A DNA stretch of 64,000 bases from Mayfieldus sp963841445. Lineage in GTDB: Bacteria; Actinomycetota; Thermoleophilia; Solirubrobacterales; 70-9. Under the pieces are notes generated by a model. The model worked only from the letters and a program-made list of their open reading frames with translations, searched no databases and was not told the DNA's origin. The stretch covers positions 248,001 to 312,000 of the forward strand of contig CAWJCP010000001.1 in NCBI GenBank assembly GCA_963841445.1, given 5' to 3'. Both the position numbers and the translations under genes were made by a program. This document shows, in pieces, positions 47,202 to 58,557 of the stretch (within the stretch, counting starts at the first letter, position 1; the number at the start of each line of letters is the position of its first letter).

Positions 47202-48366
47202 GCGTCGCCCTCGCGCCGACGGCGAGCGGTCGGGCGCGAGCGGCTCGAGCGCCCGGCAGCTCCTCGCCGGCGCAGCGTCGGCTCGCGTCGGCGGTGACCG
47301 GCGCCAGCAGGACGCCGTTGCGGTAGTGGCCGGTCGGCGAGCGACAGGCCCCTCGATCGCGGCCGCGGCCCGATCAGCGGCAGCGTTGTCGGGCGTCGCC
47401 GGGCGCAGCCCGGCGGCCGCCTCGACCAGCTCGAGCTCGGCGATCTCGGGCAGCGCCCGGTAGGCCTCGCGCAGCAGCTCGTGGACGCCGCCGGCGGTGA
47501 CCCGCGGTGTCGAAGCCGCGCTCCTCGACGGTCGCGCCGACGACGAGGCGGCCGTCGGCGCGCGGGACGATGTAGACGCGCTCGCCGGCGACGATCCGCT
47601 CGCAGACCGGCTCGGCGGCGGGCCCGCGCAGGCGTGAGGATCTGGCCCTTGACCGGGCGCACCGGCGGGCGCGGCCGCTCGGGCAGCCAGCTCGGCGCGC
47701 CCGACCAGGCGCCGGCGGCGAGCACGACGCGCGTCGGCGCGGCAGCTCCTCGCCGCGCGCGATGCGGACGCCCGACCGAGCCGCGCCGCCCTCGATCAGC
47801 GCCTCGCTACCTCGCTGCCCTCGCGACCTCGCCGCCCGCGCCCGGTCGAGCGCCGCGAGCAGCGCGGCGATCAGCGCCCGCGGGTCGACCGCGGCCTCGC
47901 CGGGCGCGTGCGACGCCGCCGGCGACGCCGGCGCGAGGCCCGGCTCGAGCTCGCGGCAGCGCCGCGGGGTCAGCCATTCGGCCTCGAGACCGAGCTCGCC
48001 GCATGGAGCTCGATGGCGGCGGCGCAGCTCCGCGGCCTCGTCGCGTCGAGGGCGACGTGCAGCGCGCCGCAGCGCTCGATAGCCGGACGTCGAGCCCGCT
48101 CGCCGCCTCGAGCTCGGCGGCGAAGCCGGGCCAGCGCCGGCGCGAATCGAGCGCGAGCGCCAGCAGCGCCTCCTCGCCCCAGCTCGCCTCGCCGACCGGC
48201 GCCAGCATCCCCGCCGCGACGCCGGAGGCGCCGGCTCCGGGCGTCCGCGCTCGAGGACGAGCACGTCGCAGGCCGCGCTGCGCGCCGCGCGCCAGGCGCA
48301 GGCGAGGCCGATCACGCCGCCGCCGACGACGATCACGTCGGCTCGCTCGTCTCCGGTCTTTGGCAC
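47198..48366 (-). CDS. thiO: glycine oxidase ThiO, frameshifted
   Basis: FAD-dependent oxidase giving dehydroglycine for ThiG. DVIVVGGGVIGLACAWRAA is the FAD dinucleotide-binding motif. Others: AGMLAPVGEASWGEEALLAL, LEPGLAPASPAASHAPGEAA, PVRPVKGQILT, RVYIVPRADGRLVVGATVEE and a C-terminal GLRPATPDN-type region in broken frames. At least eight indels are present. The GTG start at 48366 is chosen (PKTGDERAD). First gene after the TPP riboswitch; the stop overlaps thiS. Confidence 0.87.
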
Positions 48367-48410
48367 TTGGGCATCGGTTGCCTGCTCTCGCTCTCCGGGC
48401 GGCCGCACCA

Positions 48411-48502
48411 CCTCCCTGCGCCGGCATTACCCGGATCAGGTTCAGACGGTCGGCGGCGCCCTAGCCGCCCTCTCAGCCCGTCGCTTGCCGGGCTCCCGTT
48501 GT
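48411..48502 (-). ncRNA. TPP riboswitch (THI element)
   Basis: On the minus strand the region shows the conserved core CTGAGA after an ACGGG-type 5' helix, then GAACCTGATCCGGGTAATGC followed by CGGCGCAGGGA. Both halves match the thiamine-pyrophosphate aptamer nearly exactly. It ends about 45 nt before the thiO start and so should repress thiO-thiS-thiG translation or elongation when TPP is high. The aptamer is undamaged. The divergent thiE does not carry it. Confidence 0.95.
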
Positions 48503-48572
48503 GATCGATCGTACTCATCCCACGATCGCGTCGCGCGGCGATACGTGCCGATGGCCGGACCAGGATCGACCC

Positions 48573-49271
48573 GTGAGCCTCGCTGCGCCCGACGCCGCCG
48601 GGCCGCTTCGCCGCGAGCGCCTGCGCATCGCCCGCCTCTATTTCGTCTGCGACGCCGCGCCCGCACGGCGGCGACCCGAGCCGCTGCTCGACGCGGCGCT
48701 GCGCGGCGGCGCCGACATCGTCCAGCTGCGCGACAAGAGCGCGACCGCCGACGAGGTCGCTGCGTCGCCGGCGCCGAGCCCTTCCGGCGCGCTGCCGACA
48801 CCTACGGCGCCCTGTTCATGCTCAACGACCGCCCCGATCTCGTCGCGGCCTGCCGGCGCCGACGGCGTCCACGTCGGCAGGACGACATGCCGGTCGCCGA
48901 GGCCCGCGAGCATCGCCGGCGCGGACGCGATGTCGGCCTCTCGACCCACTCGCCGAGCAGCTCGACGCGGCGCTCGCGCCGCGGGCGGACCGCCCGACTA
49001 CGTCAGCGTCGGCCCGGTCTGGGAGACGCCGACGAAGCCGGGCCGGCCGGCGGCCGGCCTCGACTACGTCGAGCACGCGGCCGCGGCGACGCGCCGCTGC
49101 CCTGGTTCGCGATCGGCGGCATCGACGCCGCCAACGTCGAGCGAGGTGCGCGCGGCCGGGGCCGGCGGATCGTCGTCGTCCGCGCGATCCGCGACGCGGA
49201 CGATCCCGCGCGCCGCGCGCCGCGAGCTCCGCGCACGCCATCGCGCGGAGCCGGCGACGAGGCACCGGGTG
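48573..49271 (+). CDS. thiE: thiamine-phosphate synthase ThiE, frameshifted
   Basis: Joins HMP-pyrophosphate and thiazole phosphate. The intact start MSLAAPDAAGPLRRERLRIA runs into RLYFVCDAAPARRRPEPLLD and GGADIVQLRDKSATADEV. In other frames appear ALFMLNDRPDLVA, a GVHVG(Q)DDMPVAEAR region, DYVSVGPVWETPTKPGRPAA and FAIGGIDAANVE, all ThiE signatures. GTG start 48573. Its TGA overlaps the next GTG. It is divergent from the thiO operon, with the riboswitch leader between them. Confidence 0.88.
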
Positions 49272-49847
49272 AGCGAGCCGCGGAGCGCAAGCGGGCCGAG
49301 CGGCCGCAAGCGCAAGAGCGCGGCGCGAGCGGCGCCGCGGAGCCGGCCGTCGCGAACGTCGGCGATCGCGGCCGCAGGCTAGCGCGAGGCAGCCGAGGAG
49401 CGAAGAACCGCGACGGCGCGCGAGGCGCTCGAGCCGCTGCGACGAGGGCGAGCGGCCCGCCGTCGTCACGATCGGCGCCGTCGTCTCGCCGCTGATCGCG
49501 CTGATCTTCGTCGCCTCGGCGGTCGTCGCGGTCGTTCAGGCGCGCAAGTCAACGGCCAGCGAGCCGCACCCGCTGCTCCAGGTCTTCATCCCCGGCCATC
49601 GCTCATCGGCTGATGGCCTACGGAATGTGGCGCGCGCGCTACTGGGCGGTGCTCGGCTTCCAGGTGCTCCTCGCGCTCCTCATGCTCGGCGCGCGTCCTT
49701 GGGCTGGTCGGCGCGACTCCGTCGTGCAGGCGCGTCGGCGACGGTGCTGCTGGTCCTCGGTCGCCGGGCACGCTCTTCTACTTCATGGTCAGGGCGATGG
49801 CGCGGATCCAGATGCCGGACGCCTGCCGAGGCGCGCTGAGCCGCTGA
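49268..49847 (+). CDS. small membrane protein of unknown function, frameshifted
   Basis: Starts GTG overlapping the thiE stop. About 60 residues of Arg/Ala/Ser-rich cytosolic sequence precede a first helix (VVSPLIALIFVASAVVAVVQ) and two more (WAVLGFQVLLALLMLGA and a TVLLVLVAGTLFYFMVRAMA-type segment), in different frames. It ends MARIQMPDACRGALSR at 49847. The pattern resembles uncharacterised actinobacterial three-helix proteins located next to thiE. Function unknown. Confidence 0.6.
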
Positions 49848-49859
49848 GCAGCGACGTCG

Positions 49860-49865
49860 TATAAA
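49860..49865 (+). promoter_or_regulatory. -10-like TATAAA before lpd
   Basis: TATAAA, 9 nt before the lpd ATG; could drive a near-leaderless transcript. No -35 recognised. Confidence 0.3.
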
Positions 49866-49874
49866 GTCGCCTCC

Positions 49875-51253
49875 ATGGCTGAACTCATATCGACGTGATC
49901 GTGATCGGCGGCGGACCGGGCGGCTACGTGCGCCGCGATCCGCGCCGCCCAGCTCGGGCCAGAAGACGGCCGTCGTCGAGAAGGACAAGGCGGGCGGGCG
50001 CTGCCTGAACTACGCCTGCATCCCGGCGAAGACGATGCTCCACACGGCCGAGATCTTCGACCAGGCGCAGAACGGCGGCCGAGCTCGGCGTCAAGGTCGA
50101 AGGCGTCACGATCGACTGGAAGGCGCTCGGCGAGCGCCGCGAGAAGGTCCGCGAGACGCTCACCGGCGGCGTCGAAGATGCTCTGGGACAAGAACAAGAT
50201 CGACGTGATCGACGGCGAGGCCTCGCTCACCGCCGACGGCAACGTCAAGGTCGGCGACGACGACCTACGAGGCCAAGGCCGTGATCCTCGCGACCGGCTC
50301 GGTTGCGATGCCGATCCCGGGCGTCGAGTTCGGCGGCCGGGTCCTCGACACCTGGGGCGCCTGGTCGCTGCCCGAGCTGCCGAAGTCAGATCGCCGTCGT
50401 CGGCGCCGGCGCCTCCGGCTCGGAGATCGCCTCCGCCTACGGCCGCTTCGGCACCGAGGTGACGCTGCTCGAGATGCTCGCCAGATCCTCCCCGCCGAGG
50501 ACAAGGACATGGCCCGCGTCGTCGAGCGCGCCTTCAAGAAGCAGGGCATCAAGATCTCGACCGGGCCCGCGGTCGAGAACGTCGAGGCCGGGCTCGAACT
50601 CGGTCAAGCTCACCTACGGCGACGAGTCGGCGGAGGTCGACTACCTGGTGATCGCCGGCGGGCGCGCGCCCGACGCCGAGCCGCTCGGCCTCGACGCGGC
50701 CGGGCTCGAAGACCGACGACGACGGCAGGATCAAGGTCGACGAGACCAGCGGACCTCGAACGCGAAGGTCTACGCGATCGGCGACCTCGTCCGCGGGCCC
50801 GCGCTCGCCCACAAGGCCTCGGAGGAGGGCGTCGTCGCGGCCGAGACGATCGCCGGCGTCGAGACGCACCCGATCGACCGTCGACCTGATCCCCGGGGCG
50901 ACCTTCTGCCACCCGCAGGTCGCGAGCGTCGGCCTGACCGAGGCGCAGGCCAAGGAGGCCGGCGCACGACATCAAGGTCGGCAAGTTCAAGCTCGGCGGG
51001 GTCGGCGCCTCGGCGGTCTACGACGACCGCGACGGGCATGGTCAAGATCGTCGCCGACGCCAAGTACGGCGAGATCATCGGCGCCCACATCGTCGGCAAC
51101 CGCGCCTGCGACATGATCGCCGAGCTCGTCGCCGTGATGGAGCTCGAGGGCGGCTACCAGGAGCTGGCGCGGATCGTCCACCCGCATCCGACGATCTCGG
51201 AGGCGATCCTCGACGCGGCGCGCGCGGTCGACGGGTGGGCGATCCACGCCTAG
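49875..51253 (+). CDS. lpd: dihydrolipoyl dehydrogenase (E3), frameshifted
   Basis: FAD flavoenzyme reoxidising lipoyl groups of 2-oxoacid dehydrogenase and glycine cleavage complexes. VIVIGGGPGGYV opens it; the redox pair is in GGRCLNYACIPAKTMLHTAE (C-x4-C). VAVPIPGVEFGG-type and ILATGSVAMPIPGV, IAVVGAGASGSEIASAYGRF (NAD site) and AKVYAIGDLVRGPALAHKAS follow. The C-terminal dimer motif HPHPTISEAILDAARAVDGW is intact. At least ten single-base errors break it. It probably serves the PDH and branched-chain complexes encoded downstream. Confidence 0.92.
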
Positions 51254-51859
51254 TGGCGAGCGAGCTGTCTTCTACTTCGACCTCGGCTCGCCCTACGCCT
51301 ACCTGGCGGCCGAGCGGATCAACGGCTGTTCGCCGAGCGCGGGCTGGAGCCGCCCGAGTGGCAGCCGATCCTGCTCGGCGGCCTGTTCAAGCGCTTCGAC
51401 CGCGGGTCGTGGGCGGGACGCCCGAGCGCGCGGCGGGGATCGCCGAGGTCGAGCGCCGCGCGGCGGAGTACGGCCTGCCGCCGATCCGGTGGCCCGACCG
51501 TGGCCGGGCAACACGCTCGACGCGATGCGGGCCGCGACGTTCGCGAAGCAGATCGGCCGGACGGTCTCGTTCTCGCTCGCCGCATTCCGCCAGGCGTTCG
51601 CCGGCGGCCGCGACCTGAGCGAGCCCGACAACGTCCTGTCGCGGCGGCCGCCTGCGAGCTGCACCCGAACGCGGTGCGAAGGCGGTCGGCGCAGTCGGTC
51701 AAGGACGCGCTGCGCGAGGCGACCGAGGCGGCCGGCGACTCGGCGTCAACGGGGTGCCGAGCGTGGTCGTCGACGGGGAGGTCTTCTGGGGCGACGACCG
51801 GCTCGAGGAAGGCGGCGGGACGCCTGCGAGCAAGGGGCGAGCGGCCTGAAACGGCGTAA
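51253..51859 (+). CDS. DsbA-family protein (2-hydroxychromene-2-carboxylate isomerase-like), frameshifted
   Basis: Thioredoxin-fold protein of about 200 residues. VFYFDLGSPYAYLAAERI is the family N terminus with SPY in place of the CxxC active site, as in glutathione-dependent HCCA isomerases and FrnE-like proteins. WQPILLGGLFKRF, RTVSFSLAAFRQAFAGGRDL and VNGVPSVVVDGEVFWGDDRL follow in shifting frames. GTG start overlaps the lpd stop by one base. Role unknown; possibly thiol/redox-linked to lpd by operon position. Confidence 0.8.
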
Positions 51860-51905
51860 ATAAAGGGCAAATCCTACGCCTGCTCCGATAAGTCCCGGGT
51901 GGGGG

Positions 51906-52357
51906 GTGAGGGGGACTCCAGCCATCCCGCTCCTTCGCTGCGGCTCGCGTTGGCGGTAGGCCCCAGTCATGCTGACCGGATGCGGGGGGTCGCCGGGGCG
52001 ACGCGGGGGGCCGAAAAGGCCACGGTCCGGGTCAAGGAGCGCGACTCTCTAGGATCTCGGCGCCGCAACAGATCCAAGGCCGGTTCGGTCCGTCTCGAGG
52101 TCCACAACGACGGCCCCGACGCGCACGAATTGATCGTCGCCCGCCCGGGCCATGGCAGGCTTCCGATACGGCCCCGACGGCCTCACAGTCGACGAGGAGA
52201 AGCTCGAGGACCGTGAGGTCGCCGAGCTGGAAGCCGGCGGACCCGGCCCTGCGCACGCTCTGACCCTCCACCTGCAGCGCCGGGCCGCTACGTGCTCATC
52301 TGCAACATGTCCGGCCACTACAAGGGCGGGATGCACCACGACCTGGTGGTGAGCTGA
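51906..52357 (+). CDS. cupredoxin-like lipoprotein, frameshifted
   Basis: The N-terminal part, when corrected, gives an LALAVGL-type hydrophobic stretch and MLTGCGGS, a good lipobox. AGSVRLEVHNDGPDAHELIV is a cupredoxin strand pair with the first His ligand; the C terminus YVLICNMSGHYKGGMHHDLV carries Cys, His and Met/His at plastocyanin-like spacing. Predicted copper-binding electron-transfer or sensing protein outside the membrane. Several indels; start uncertain. Located between the DsbA-like gene and a c-di-GMP gene. Confidence 0.72.
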
Positions 52358-52399
52358 CCTTGGGCCGCCGCTCCTCCTTCTCGGCCCTTCGCCTCGCGC

Positions 52400-54795
52400 G
52401 TGGTCGACGCGCCCTCGTGGCCATCTTCTCGTGACTTCGCCCTGTTCTCGGCCCTGATCGGCGTGACGCTCTCGATCTGGACGAACCTGCGCTCGCGCCA
52501 CCAGGCCGTCGTGGTCGAGGTGGCCGCACGCCAGCGCACCTTGGCCGAACGCTACGTCAAGGAGGTCCTGCTCGCTCGCGCGACGGCGAGGCGCTCCGAT
52601 CCCGCCTACACGGCAGCGCTGCTCAACGAGACCGCCGGAGTCCTGCTCACCGGCGGTCGGGCCCCCGAAGATCAACGGGAGACGAGGACGCGGAGGACCT
52701 TCCCCGCCAGCGGGGCCCAGGAGCCCGCGGCCAGCTCGAGCAGGCGCGCCGGCTGGCCCGAGACCTCACGGCCACCGGCGCCGCCGTGCTCGCCGGCCGA
52801 CCGCGAGGGCCGTGCCGCTGACCGCCCACGAGCGGACTCCACCGGGATCCGGTCGAGGCGCCTGCGCGTGCTCTCCGCGCTCACCGCCAACGTCTCGCTG
52901 AACGCCGCCCGGACGCTCGCCACCGCCAGCGCGACCGCAACATCGGCCACGTCTATCACTCTCCAGGTGGGTGCTGGGCTTCGTGGGGCTGGCGGCCGCG
53001 CTGATGCTGGGCTTCGCGCTCGTCGCCGCCACCCGGCGCCAGACGGCGCACTTCCGCAGCCTGGTCACGTCGTCGACCGACCTCGTCCTCGTGTTCGGCA
53101 GCGGGGGGTGTCGCTACGCCAGCCACTCCGTCACCGACATGCTGGGCTGCCGAGGCCGACGACGTGCTGCGCGCGGGCTTCGAGCGCTTCGTGCACCCCG
53201 ACGATCGCCCGGCGGTGGGCAGGCGCGTTCACGCACGCCGAGCCCCACCAGGTCGTGTTCCGCGTCCGCAATCGCTTCCAGGAGTGGCGCCATCTGGAGG
53301 CGAAGGTCACCGACCTGCGCGAGGACCGCCAGATTCGCGGGATCGTCCTGAACGCCCGCGACATCACCGAGCGCGTGCAGCTCGAGGACCAGCTCACCGA
53401 GCAGGCGTTCCACGACGGGCTCACGGCCCTGCCCAACCGGGCGCTGTTCCGCGACCGCCTCGACCAGGCGCTCGCGCGCTCGGGCTCGCTCGCAGGACGC
53501 GCTCGCCGTGCTCCTGCTCGATCTGGACGGCTTCAAGCAGGTCAACGACACGCTCGGCCACGACGCCGGCGACACGCTGCTGCGCGAGGTCGTCGCGCCG
53601 CGTCAGCGACATCACGCGCCCCAGCGACACCGTCGCGCGGCTGGGCGGGGATGAGTTCGCGTTGCTGCTCGAGGCCGCGGAGGAGAACCAGGTCGTGAGC
53701 GTCGCCTCGCGCATCCTGGACAGCGCCTGGCCGAGCCGGTGCGCATCGCCGAGCGCGAGCTGGCGGTGGGCGCCAGCATCGGGATCGTCATCCATCGCGG
53801 CGGACGCGGGCAAGAGCGAGGAGCTGATCCGCCACGCCGACCTGGCCATGTACGCGGCCAAGGAGGCGGGCCGAGGCCGGTGGGAGATCTTCGAGGACGA
53901 GATGACGCGCGAGGTGGGAGAGCTCCTGGGTCTCGAGCACGAGCTCCGCCTCGGGCTCGGGCGTGGGGAGTTCAGCCTGCACTACCAGCCCGAGATCTCC
54001 CTCGACACGAGGTCGATCGTCGGGGTCGAGGCGCTGCTGCGCTGGAACTCGCCCAAGCGGGGATCGGTCCCCCCCACCCGTTTCATCCCCATCGCGGAGG
54101 CCACCGGGCTGATTCTCCCCCTGGGAGAGTGGGTGATTCGCGCCGCCTGCGCGCAGGCCGCGCGTGGCGCCACGAGCGCCTCCTTCCGGGAGCAGTTCGT
54201 CATGTGGGTGAACCTCTCGGCTCGCCAGCTGGCGGCCGGCGGTGTGAGCGACGTGGTGCAGGCCGCGCTGGCGGGAGGCCGGTCTCCCGGCGGCCTGCCT
54301 CGGGCTCGAGGTCACCGAGAGCGCGATCGTCGAGGAGGGCTGTCGTGGGCGAGCGGGCCCGCACCGAGCTGCAGGAGCTGCGCGACCCGGCGTTCCCGTG
54401 GCGATCGACGACTTCGGGACCGGGTTCTCCTCGCTGGGTCAGCTGCGCCGCTTCCCGGTGGACATGCTCAAGGTCGACCGCTCGTTCGTCGACGGCGTCG
54501 AGCACAACGCCAAGGACGCGGCGATCACCGCGAACCTGGTCAGCCTCGCCCACGCGCTCGGCCTGAATCGCCACGGCCGAGGGAATCGAGTCGCACGGCC
54601 AGCTGGAGTCACTGCGCAAGCTGGGCTGCGACTTGGCCCAGGGCTACCTCTTCGCTCGACCAGGGCCCAGCCGACCAGATCACCGGCATGCTCAAAACGC
54701 CACAAGACGATGCGGCGGACTTGGGCAAAGCCGAGTATCGAGCACTTAGCCCGAGCGGGGCCGCGGAATTCGAATCTGACGCCATAGGCCCTTAG
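52400..54795 (+). CDS. membrane GGDEF/EAL c-di-GMP protein with PAS domain, frameshifted
   Basis: N-terminal helix (FALFSALIGVTLSIWTNLRS), a periplasmic four-helix-like sensor region (AARQRTLAERYVKEVLLARA), a second helix (VLGFVGLAAALMLGFALVAA), a PAS domain (FRSLVTSSTDLVLVFGSGG to ARDITERVQLEDQLTEQAFH), then GGDEF (RLGGDEFALLLEAAEENQVV, active-site motif intact) and EAL (VGVEALLRWNSPKRGSVPPT, IDDFGTGFSSLGQLRRFPVD, LKVDRSFVDGV). Both catalytic signatures look complete, so it may synthesise or degrade c-di-GMP. About ten indels, mostly in the first half; the last 120 residues are nearly clean. A TTG at 52361 is an alternative start. Confidence 0.85.
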
Positions 54796-54819
54796 TAAGG
54801 TGAGCCGGAGGACCGGGAG

Positions 54820-56078
54820 GTGACCGAGAACCCGACCACCGCAACCGGAGATAGGGAACGCACCGTGCCGAGCGACGGGACGGGCCGCGGGCGGCAGATA
54901 CCCGACACCGACACCTGCCGCGAGCTGCTGGAGACGATGGCGCTGATCCGCCGCTTCGAGGAGGAGGCGGGGCGCCAGTACCAGCGGGCCAAGGCGGGAG
55001 GGTTCCTCCACCTGGCGATCGGCGAGGAGGCGACGATCGTCGGCACCACCTCGGTGATGCGCCCGACGACTACCTGATCGGCACCTACCGCACCCACGGC
55101 CACGCGATCGCCCGCGGGACCGAGCCCAAACACGTGATGGCGGAGCTGTTCGGCCGCGTCGACGGGACCAGCGGCGGGCGCGGCGGGTCGATGCACATCT
55201 TCGACCTCGAGAGCCGGTTCATGGGCGGCTACGGGATCGTCGGCGGCAACCTGCCGCTCGCCGCGGGGCTGGCGCTGGCCTCCGACTACAAGGGCGAGGA
55301 CTCGGTCACCGTCTGCATGTTCGGCGACGGCGCCTCGAACACCGGCAACTTCGGCGAGACGATGAACCTGGCGGCGCTCTGGGAGCTGCCGGTCGTCTTC
55401 CTCGTCGAGAACAACCTCTACGGGATGGGCACCTCGGTCGAGCGCCACTCGGCTCTCACCGACCTCTCGCAGAAGGCCGAGGGCTACGGGGTGCCCGGCG
55501 AGCGCGTCGACGGAATGGACGTGCTGGCGGTGCGCGAGGCGGTCGCCGAGCACATCCGGATCGCCCGCGAGGAGCGCCGCCCGACGCTGGTCGAGGCCTT
55601 CACCTATCGCTTCCGCGGCCACTCTGCCGCCGACCCCGAGGTCTACCGGGCCAAGGAGGAGGTCGAGGAGTGGCGGACGAAGGACCCGATCGAGACCTTC
55701 GCCCGGCGCGCGGCCGAGGAGCGCTCACCGACGAGGACGCGAGCGAGATCCGCAGCGAGGCCGACGAGGGGGTCGTCGAGGCGGTCGCTTTCGCCGACGC
55801 CTCGCCCGAGCCGCCGCTCGACACGCTCTATGACCACCTCTACGTGGTCCAGAGACGATCCGGGCTGGTACGCGGTCGACGAGCGAGCCCCGAAGCCCTT
55901 CCGGGCGAGCGCGAGCGCCGAGGCGTCGCAGCGAGGCGAAGCGGCTGGCCGAGGCGGGCGCCGCCTACGCTGGCGCGCCGTCAGGGCCGCGGCGCAAGCC
56001 GGCCGAGCATGGCGATGCCGGCGACGGCGCCGAGGCGCGCGGAGCGTCGAGGAGGGAGCCGAGGAGGAGGGCGGGTAG
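54820..56078 (+). CDS. pdhA: pyruvate dehydrogenase E1 alpha, frameshifted
   Basis: Thiamine-diphosphate subunit starting the PDH reaction. MALIRRFEEEAGRQYQRAKA, GGFLHLAIGEEATIVGTTSV, YLIGTYRTHGHAIARGTEPK, GGRGGSMHIFDLESRF and the TPP motif MFGDGASNTGNFGETMN to VENNLYGM are present, followed by FRGHSAADPEVYRAKEEVEE. A frameshift near 55062 and others after 55720 occur. An Ala/Gly/Arg-rich tail of about 60 residues follows the normal end and is unusual. GTG start with CCGGAGGACCGGGAG upstream. TAG 56076 overlaps pdhB GTG. Confidence 0.87.
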
Positions 56079-57097
56079 TGGCGGCGATCCGGATGAGGGA
56101 GGCGCTGCGCGACGCGATGGCGCGAGGAGATGCGGCGCGACGAGTCCGTCTTCGTGATGGGCGAGGACGTCGGCGTCTTCCAGGGCGCCTTCAAGGTCAC
56201 CGAGGGGCTGCTCGACGAGTTCGGCGAGAAGCGCGTCCGCGACACGCCGATCTCCGAGAACACGATCGTCGGCATGGGAGTCGGCTCGGCGATGGCGGGG
56301 CTGCGGCCGGTGGTCGAGCTGATGACCGTCAACTTCTCCCTGCTCGCCTTCGACCAGATGATCAACCACGCGGCCGCGATCCCCTACATGTTCAACGGCC
56401 AGGTGCGGGTGCCGATGGTGGTCCGGATGCCGGGCGGCGGCGGGCACCAGCTCGGCCCCACCCACTCGCACAGCTTCGAGGCGATGTTCCTGCAGATCCC
56501 CGGCCTGCTGGTCGCCTGCCCGTCGACCCCGGCCGACGGCAAGGGCCTTCTGAAGGCAGCGATCCGCGACGACAACCCGGTGATCTTCATCGAGCACGAG
56601 ACGCTCTACGGCGCCCGCGGCGAGGTCGCCGAGAACGGCGATGGCGACGTGCTGCCGCTTCGGCGAGGCGGCGGTCCGGCGCGAGGGCGGCGACGTGACG
56701 ATCGTCGGGATCCTGCAAGATGGCCCACGTCGCCCAGCAGGCGGCGAAGAAGCTCGCCACCGAGCACGGGGTCGAGGCGGAGGTGATCGACCCCCGCACC
56801 CTGCGCCCGCTCGACCTCGACACGATCCTCGAGTCGGTGCGCAAGACCAACCGCGCGGTGATCGTCGAGGAGGGCTGGCCGCACGGCGGCGTCGGCGCCA
56901 ACATCGCGGCGCTGGTCGCCGAGCAGGCCTTCGACCACCTCGACGCGCCGGTCCAGCGGGTGACCGGCGCCGACGTGCCGATGCCGTACTCGAAGCGGCT
57001 CGAGCAGGCGGCGATCCCGCACGCCGAGCACGTCGTCAGCGCCGCGCTCGCGACGACTGGAGGGGAGCAGCTGACCTGGCACCGAGTCCGCAGGTGA
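56078..57097 (+). CDS. pdhB: pyruvate dehydrogenase E1 beta, frameshifted
   Basis: Partner of E1 alpha. MREALRDAM, then SVFVMGEDVGVFQGAFKVTE, VRDTPISENTIVGMGVGSAM, LLAFDQMINHAAAIPYMFNG, MPGGGGHQLGPTHSHSFEAM and GLLVACPSTPADGKGLLKAA are clean. After an indel pair near 56655-56720: AHVAQQAAKKLATEHGVEAE, VIDPRTLRPLDLDTILESVR and VIVEEGWPHGGVGANIAALV. The downstream half is intact to TGA 57095-57097. Sequence is closest in style to the PDH/acetoin rather than the branched-chain class. Confidence 0.9.
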
Positions 57098-58426
57098 GCC
57101 GAGTGGCTGACGAGATCGTCATGCCCAGGCTCTCGGACTCGATGGAGGAGGGGACCGTGCTCAAGTGGATGAAGTCGGTCGGCGACGAGGTCGCGGTCGG
57201 CGACGAGCTGGTCGAGATCGAGACCGACAAGGCGAACATGGTCTACGAGTCCGACGCTGCCGGGACGCTGATCGAGATCGTCGCCGGCGAGGGCGACACG
57301 CTGCCGATCGGCGAGGTGATCGCGCGGGTCGGCGAGGCCGGCGAGGCGGCGCTGCGCGGTGACGGCGCCGGCGGGGGAGGCAGACCCGGACGGGGCAGCT
57401 CCGCTGCCCGGCCCGCGCTCGCCGACCTCGCGCCAGCCGGACGCCGTCCCCGGCCCCGCCTCCCGCCGCCCGGCTGCGCTCGAGCCACCACCCGCACCCG
57501 GCCCGTCGTGGCTCGGAGAATGGCGAGGGAAGGGTCAAGGCGAGTCCGATCGCGCGCGCGGATCGCGAGGAGAAGGGCGTCGACCTGCGCTCGCTCCAAG
57601 GCTCCGGACCCGGCGGCCGGATCATCAAGGCCGACGTCGAGAAGGCGGGCCGGCAGGCGCGGCCGGCGCGCCGGCTGCTGCGCCGCCGCTCGCTGCCGGC
57701 GCCGGCGCAGGGCCGCCGGCGACGCGCCGAGACCGCGAAGGGATAGGTCGAGGTCGTCGGAGCTGACCAAGCTGCAGCAGACGGTAGCCGGCGGATGGCC
57801 GAGTCGAAGGCGACGGCGCCGCACTTCTACCTGCAGGCCGAGATCGACATGAGCCGCGCGGTGGGAGGCCCGGGCGCGGATCAAGGGGCGGCGCCCGAGG
57901 GCGAGGTGGTCCCCTCCTTCAACGACATGGTGGTCAAGGCGTGCGCGCTGGCGCTGCGCGAGTTCCCGCGCGCCAACGGCGCCTACCGCGACGGCAAGTG
58001 GAGCTCTACTCGCGGGTCAACGTCGGATCGCCGTCGCCGCGCATGACGCGCTCGTCGTGCCGACCGTCTTCGACGCCGACCTCAAGGGGCTGCGCGAGAT
58101 CGCCGCGCGAGTCGCGGGCGCTGGCCGGGAAGGTCCGCGAGGGCACGATCACGCCGCCCGAGCTCTCGGGCGGCACCTTCACCGTCTCGAACCTCGGCAT
58201 GTACGGGATCGACAACTTCCCGGCGGTGATCAACCCGCCCCAGGCGGCGATCCTCGCGGTCGGGGCGATCACCGAGCGCCCGTGGTGCGCGACGGCGAGA
58301 TCGCACCGCCCATTGATGGGCGTGACCCTGGCCTGCGACCACCGGATCCTCTACGGCGCCGAGGGCGCCGAGTTCCTGGGCCGGGTGAGGGCGCTGCTGG
58401 AGGAGCCGGTCGGGCTCGCGCTCTAG
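57094..58426 (+). CDS. pdhC: dihydrolipoamide acetyltransferase E2 of the first complex, frameshifted
   Basis: One N-terminal lipoyl domain (IVMPRLSDSMEEGTVLKWMK, lipoyl Lys in VEIETDKANMVYESD), a Pro/Arg-rich linker, a peripheral subunit-binding domain (GVDLRSLQGSGPGGRIIKAD) and the catalytic domain (TFTVSNLGMYGIDNFPAVIN, PPQAAILAVGAITERP). The active-site motif reads CDHRILYGAEGAEFLG; the usual HxxxDG has Tyr in place of Asp, as in cyanobacterial/plastid PDH E2. Linker and early catalytic parts hold about eight indels. It ends at TAG 58424-58426. Confidence 0.87.
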
Positions 58427-58443
58427 GAGCCGATACCCCCCCC

Positions 58444-58499
58444 CTCGCAACCGCCGCGGTCGCGCGGTGCCGGGCGCCTGGGTTGCGAGCCGGCGAAAC
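58444..58499 (+). terminator. hairpin after pdhC
   Basis: CTCGCAACC (58444-58452) pairs with GGTTGCGAG (58491-58499) around a GC-rich 38-nt interior that can fold further. It begins 18 nt past the pdhC stop and probably separates the two dehydrogenase operons. Confidence 0.5.
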
Positions 58500-58528
58500 C
58501 CCGGCGAGCCGTCGAGATCGCCCGAGGG

Positions 58529-58557
58529 TTGAAACGTCGGCGACACGGGAATACAAT
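58529..58557 (+). promoter_or_regulatory. sigma70-type promoter of the second dehydrogenase operon
   Basis: TTGAAA (58529-58534), 17-nt spacer, TACAAT (58552-58557): one mismatch to consensus in each box, the best promoter match in the window. Confidence 0.7.
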
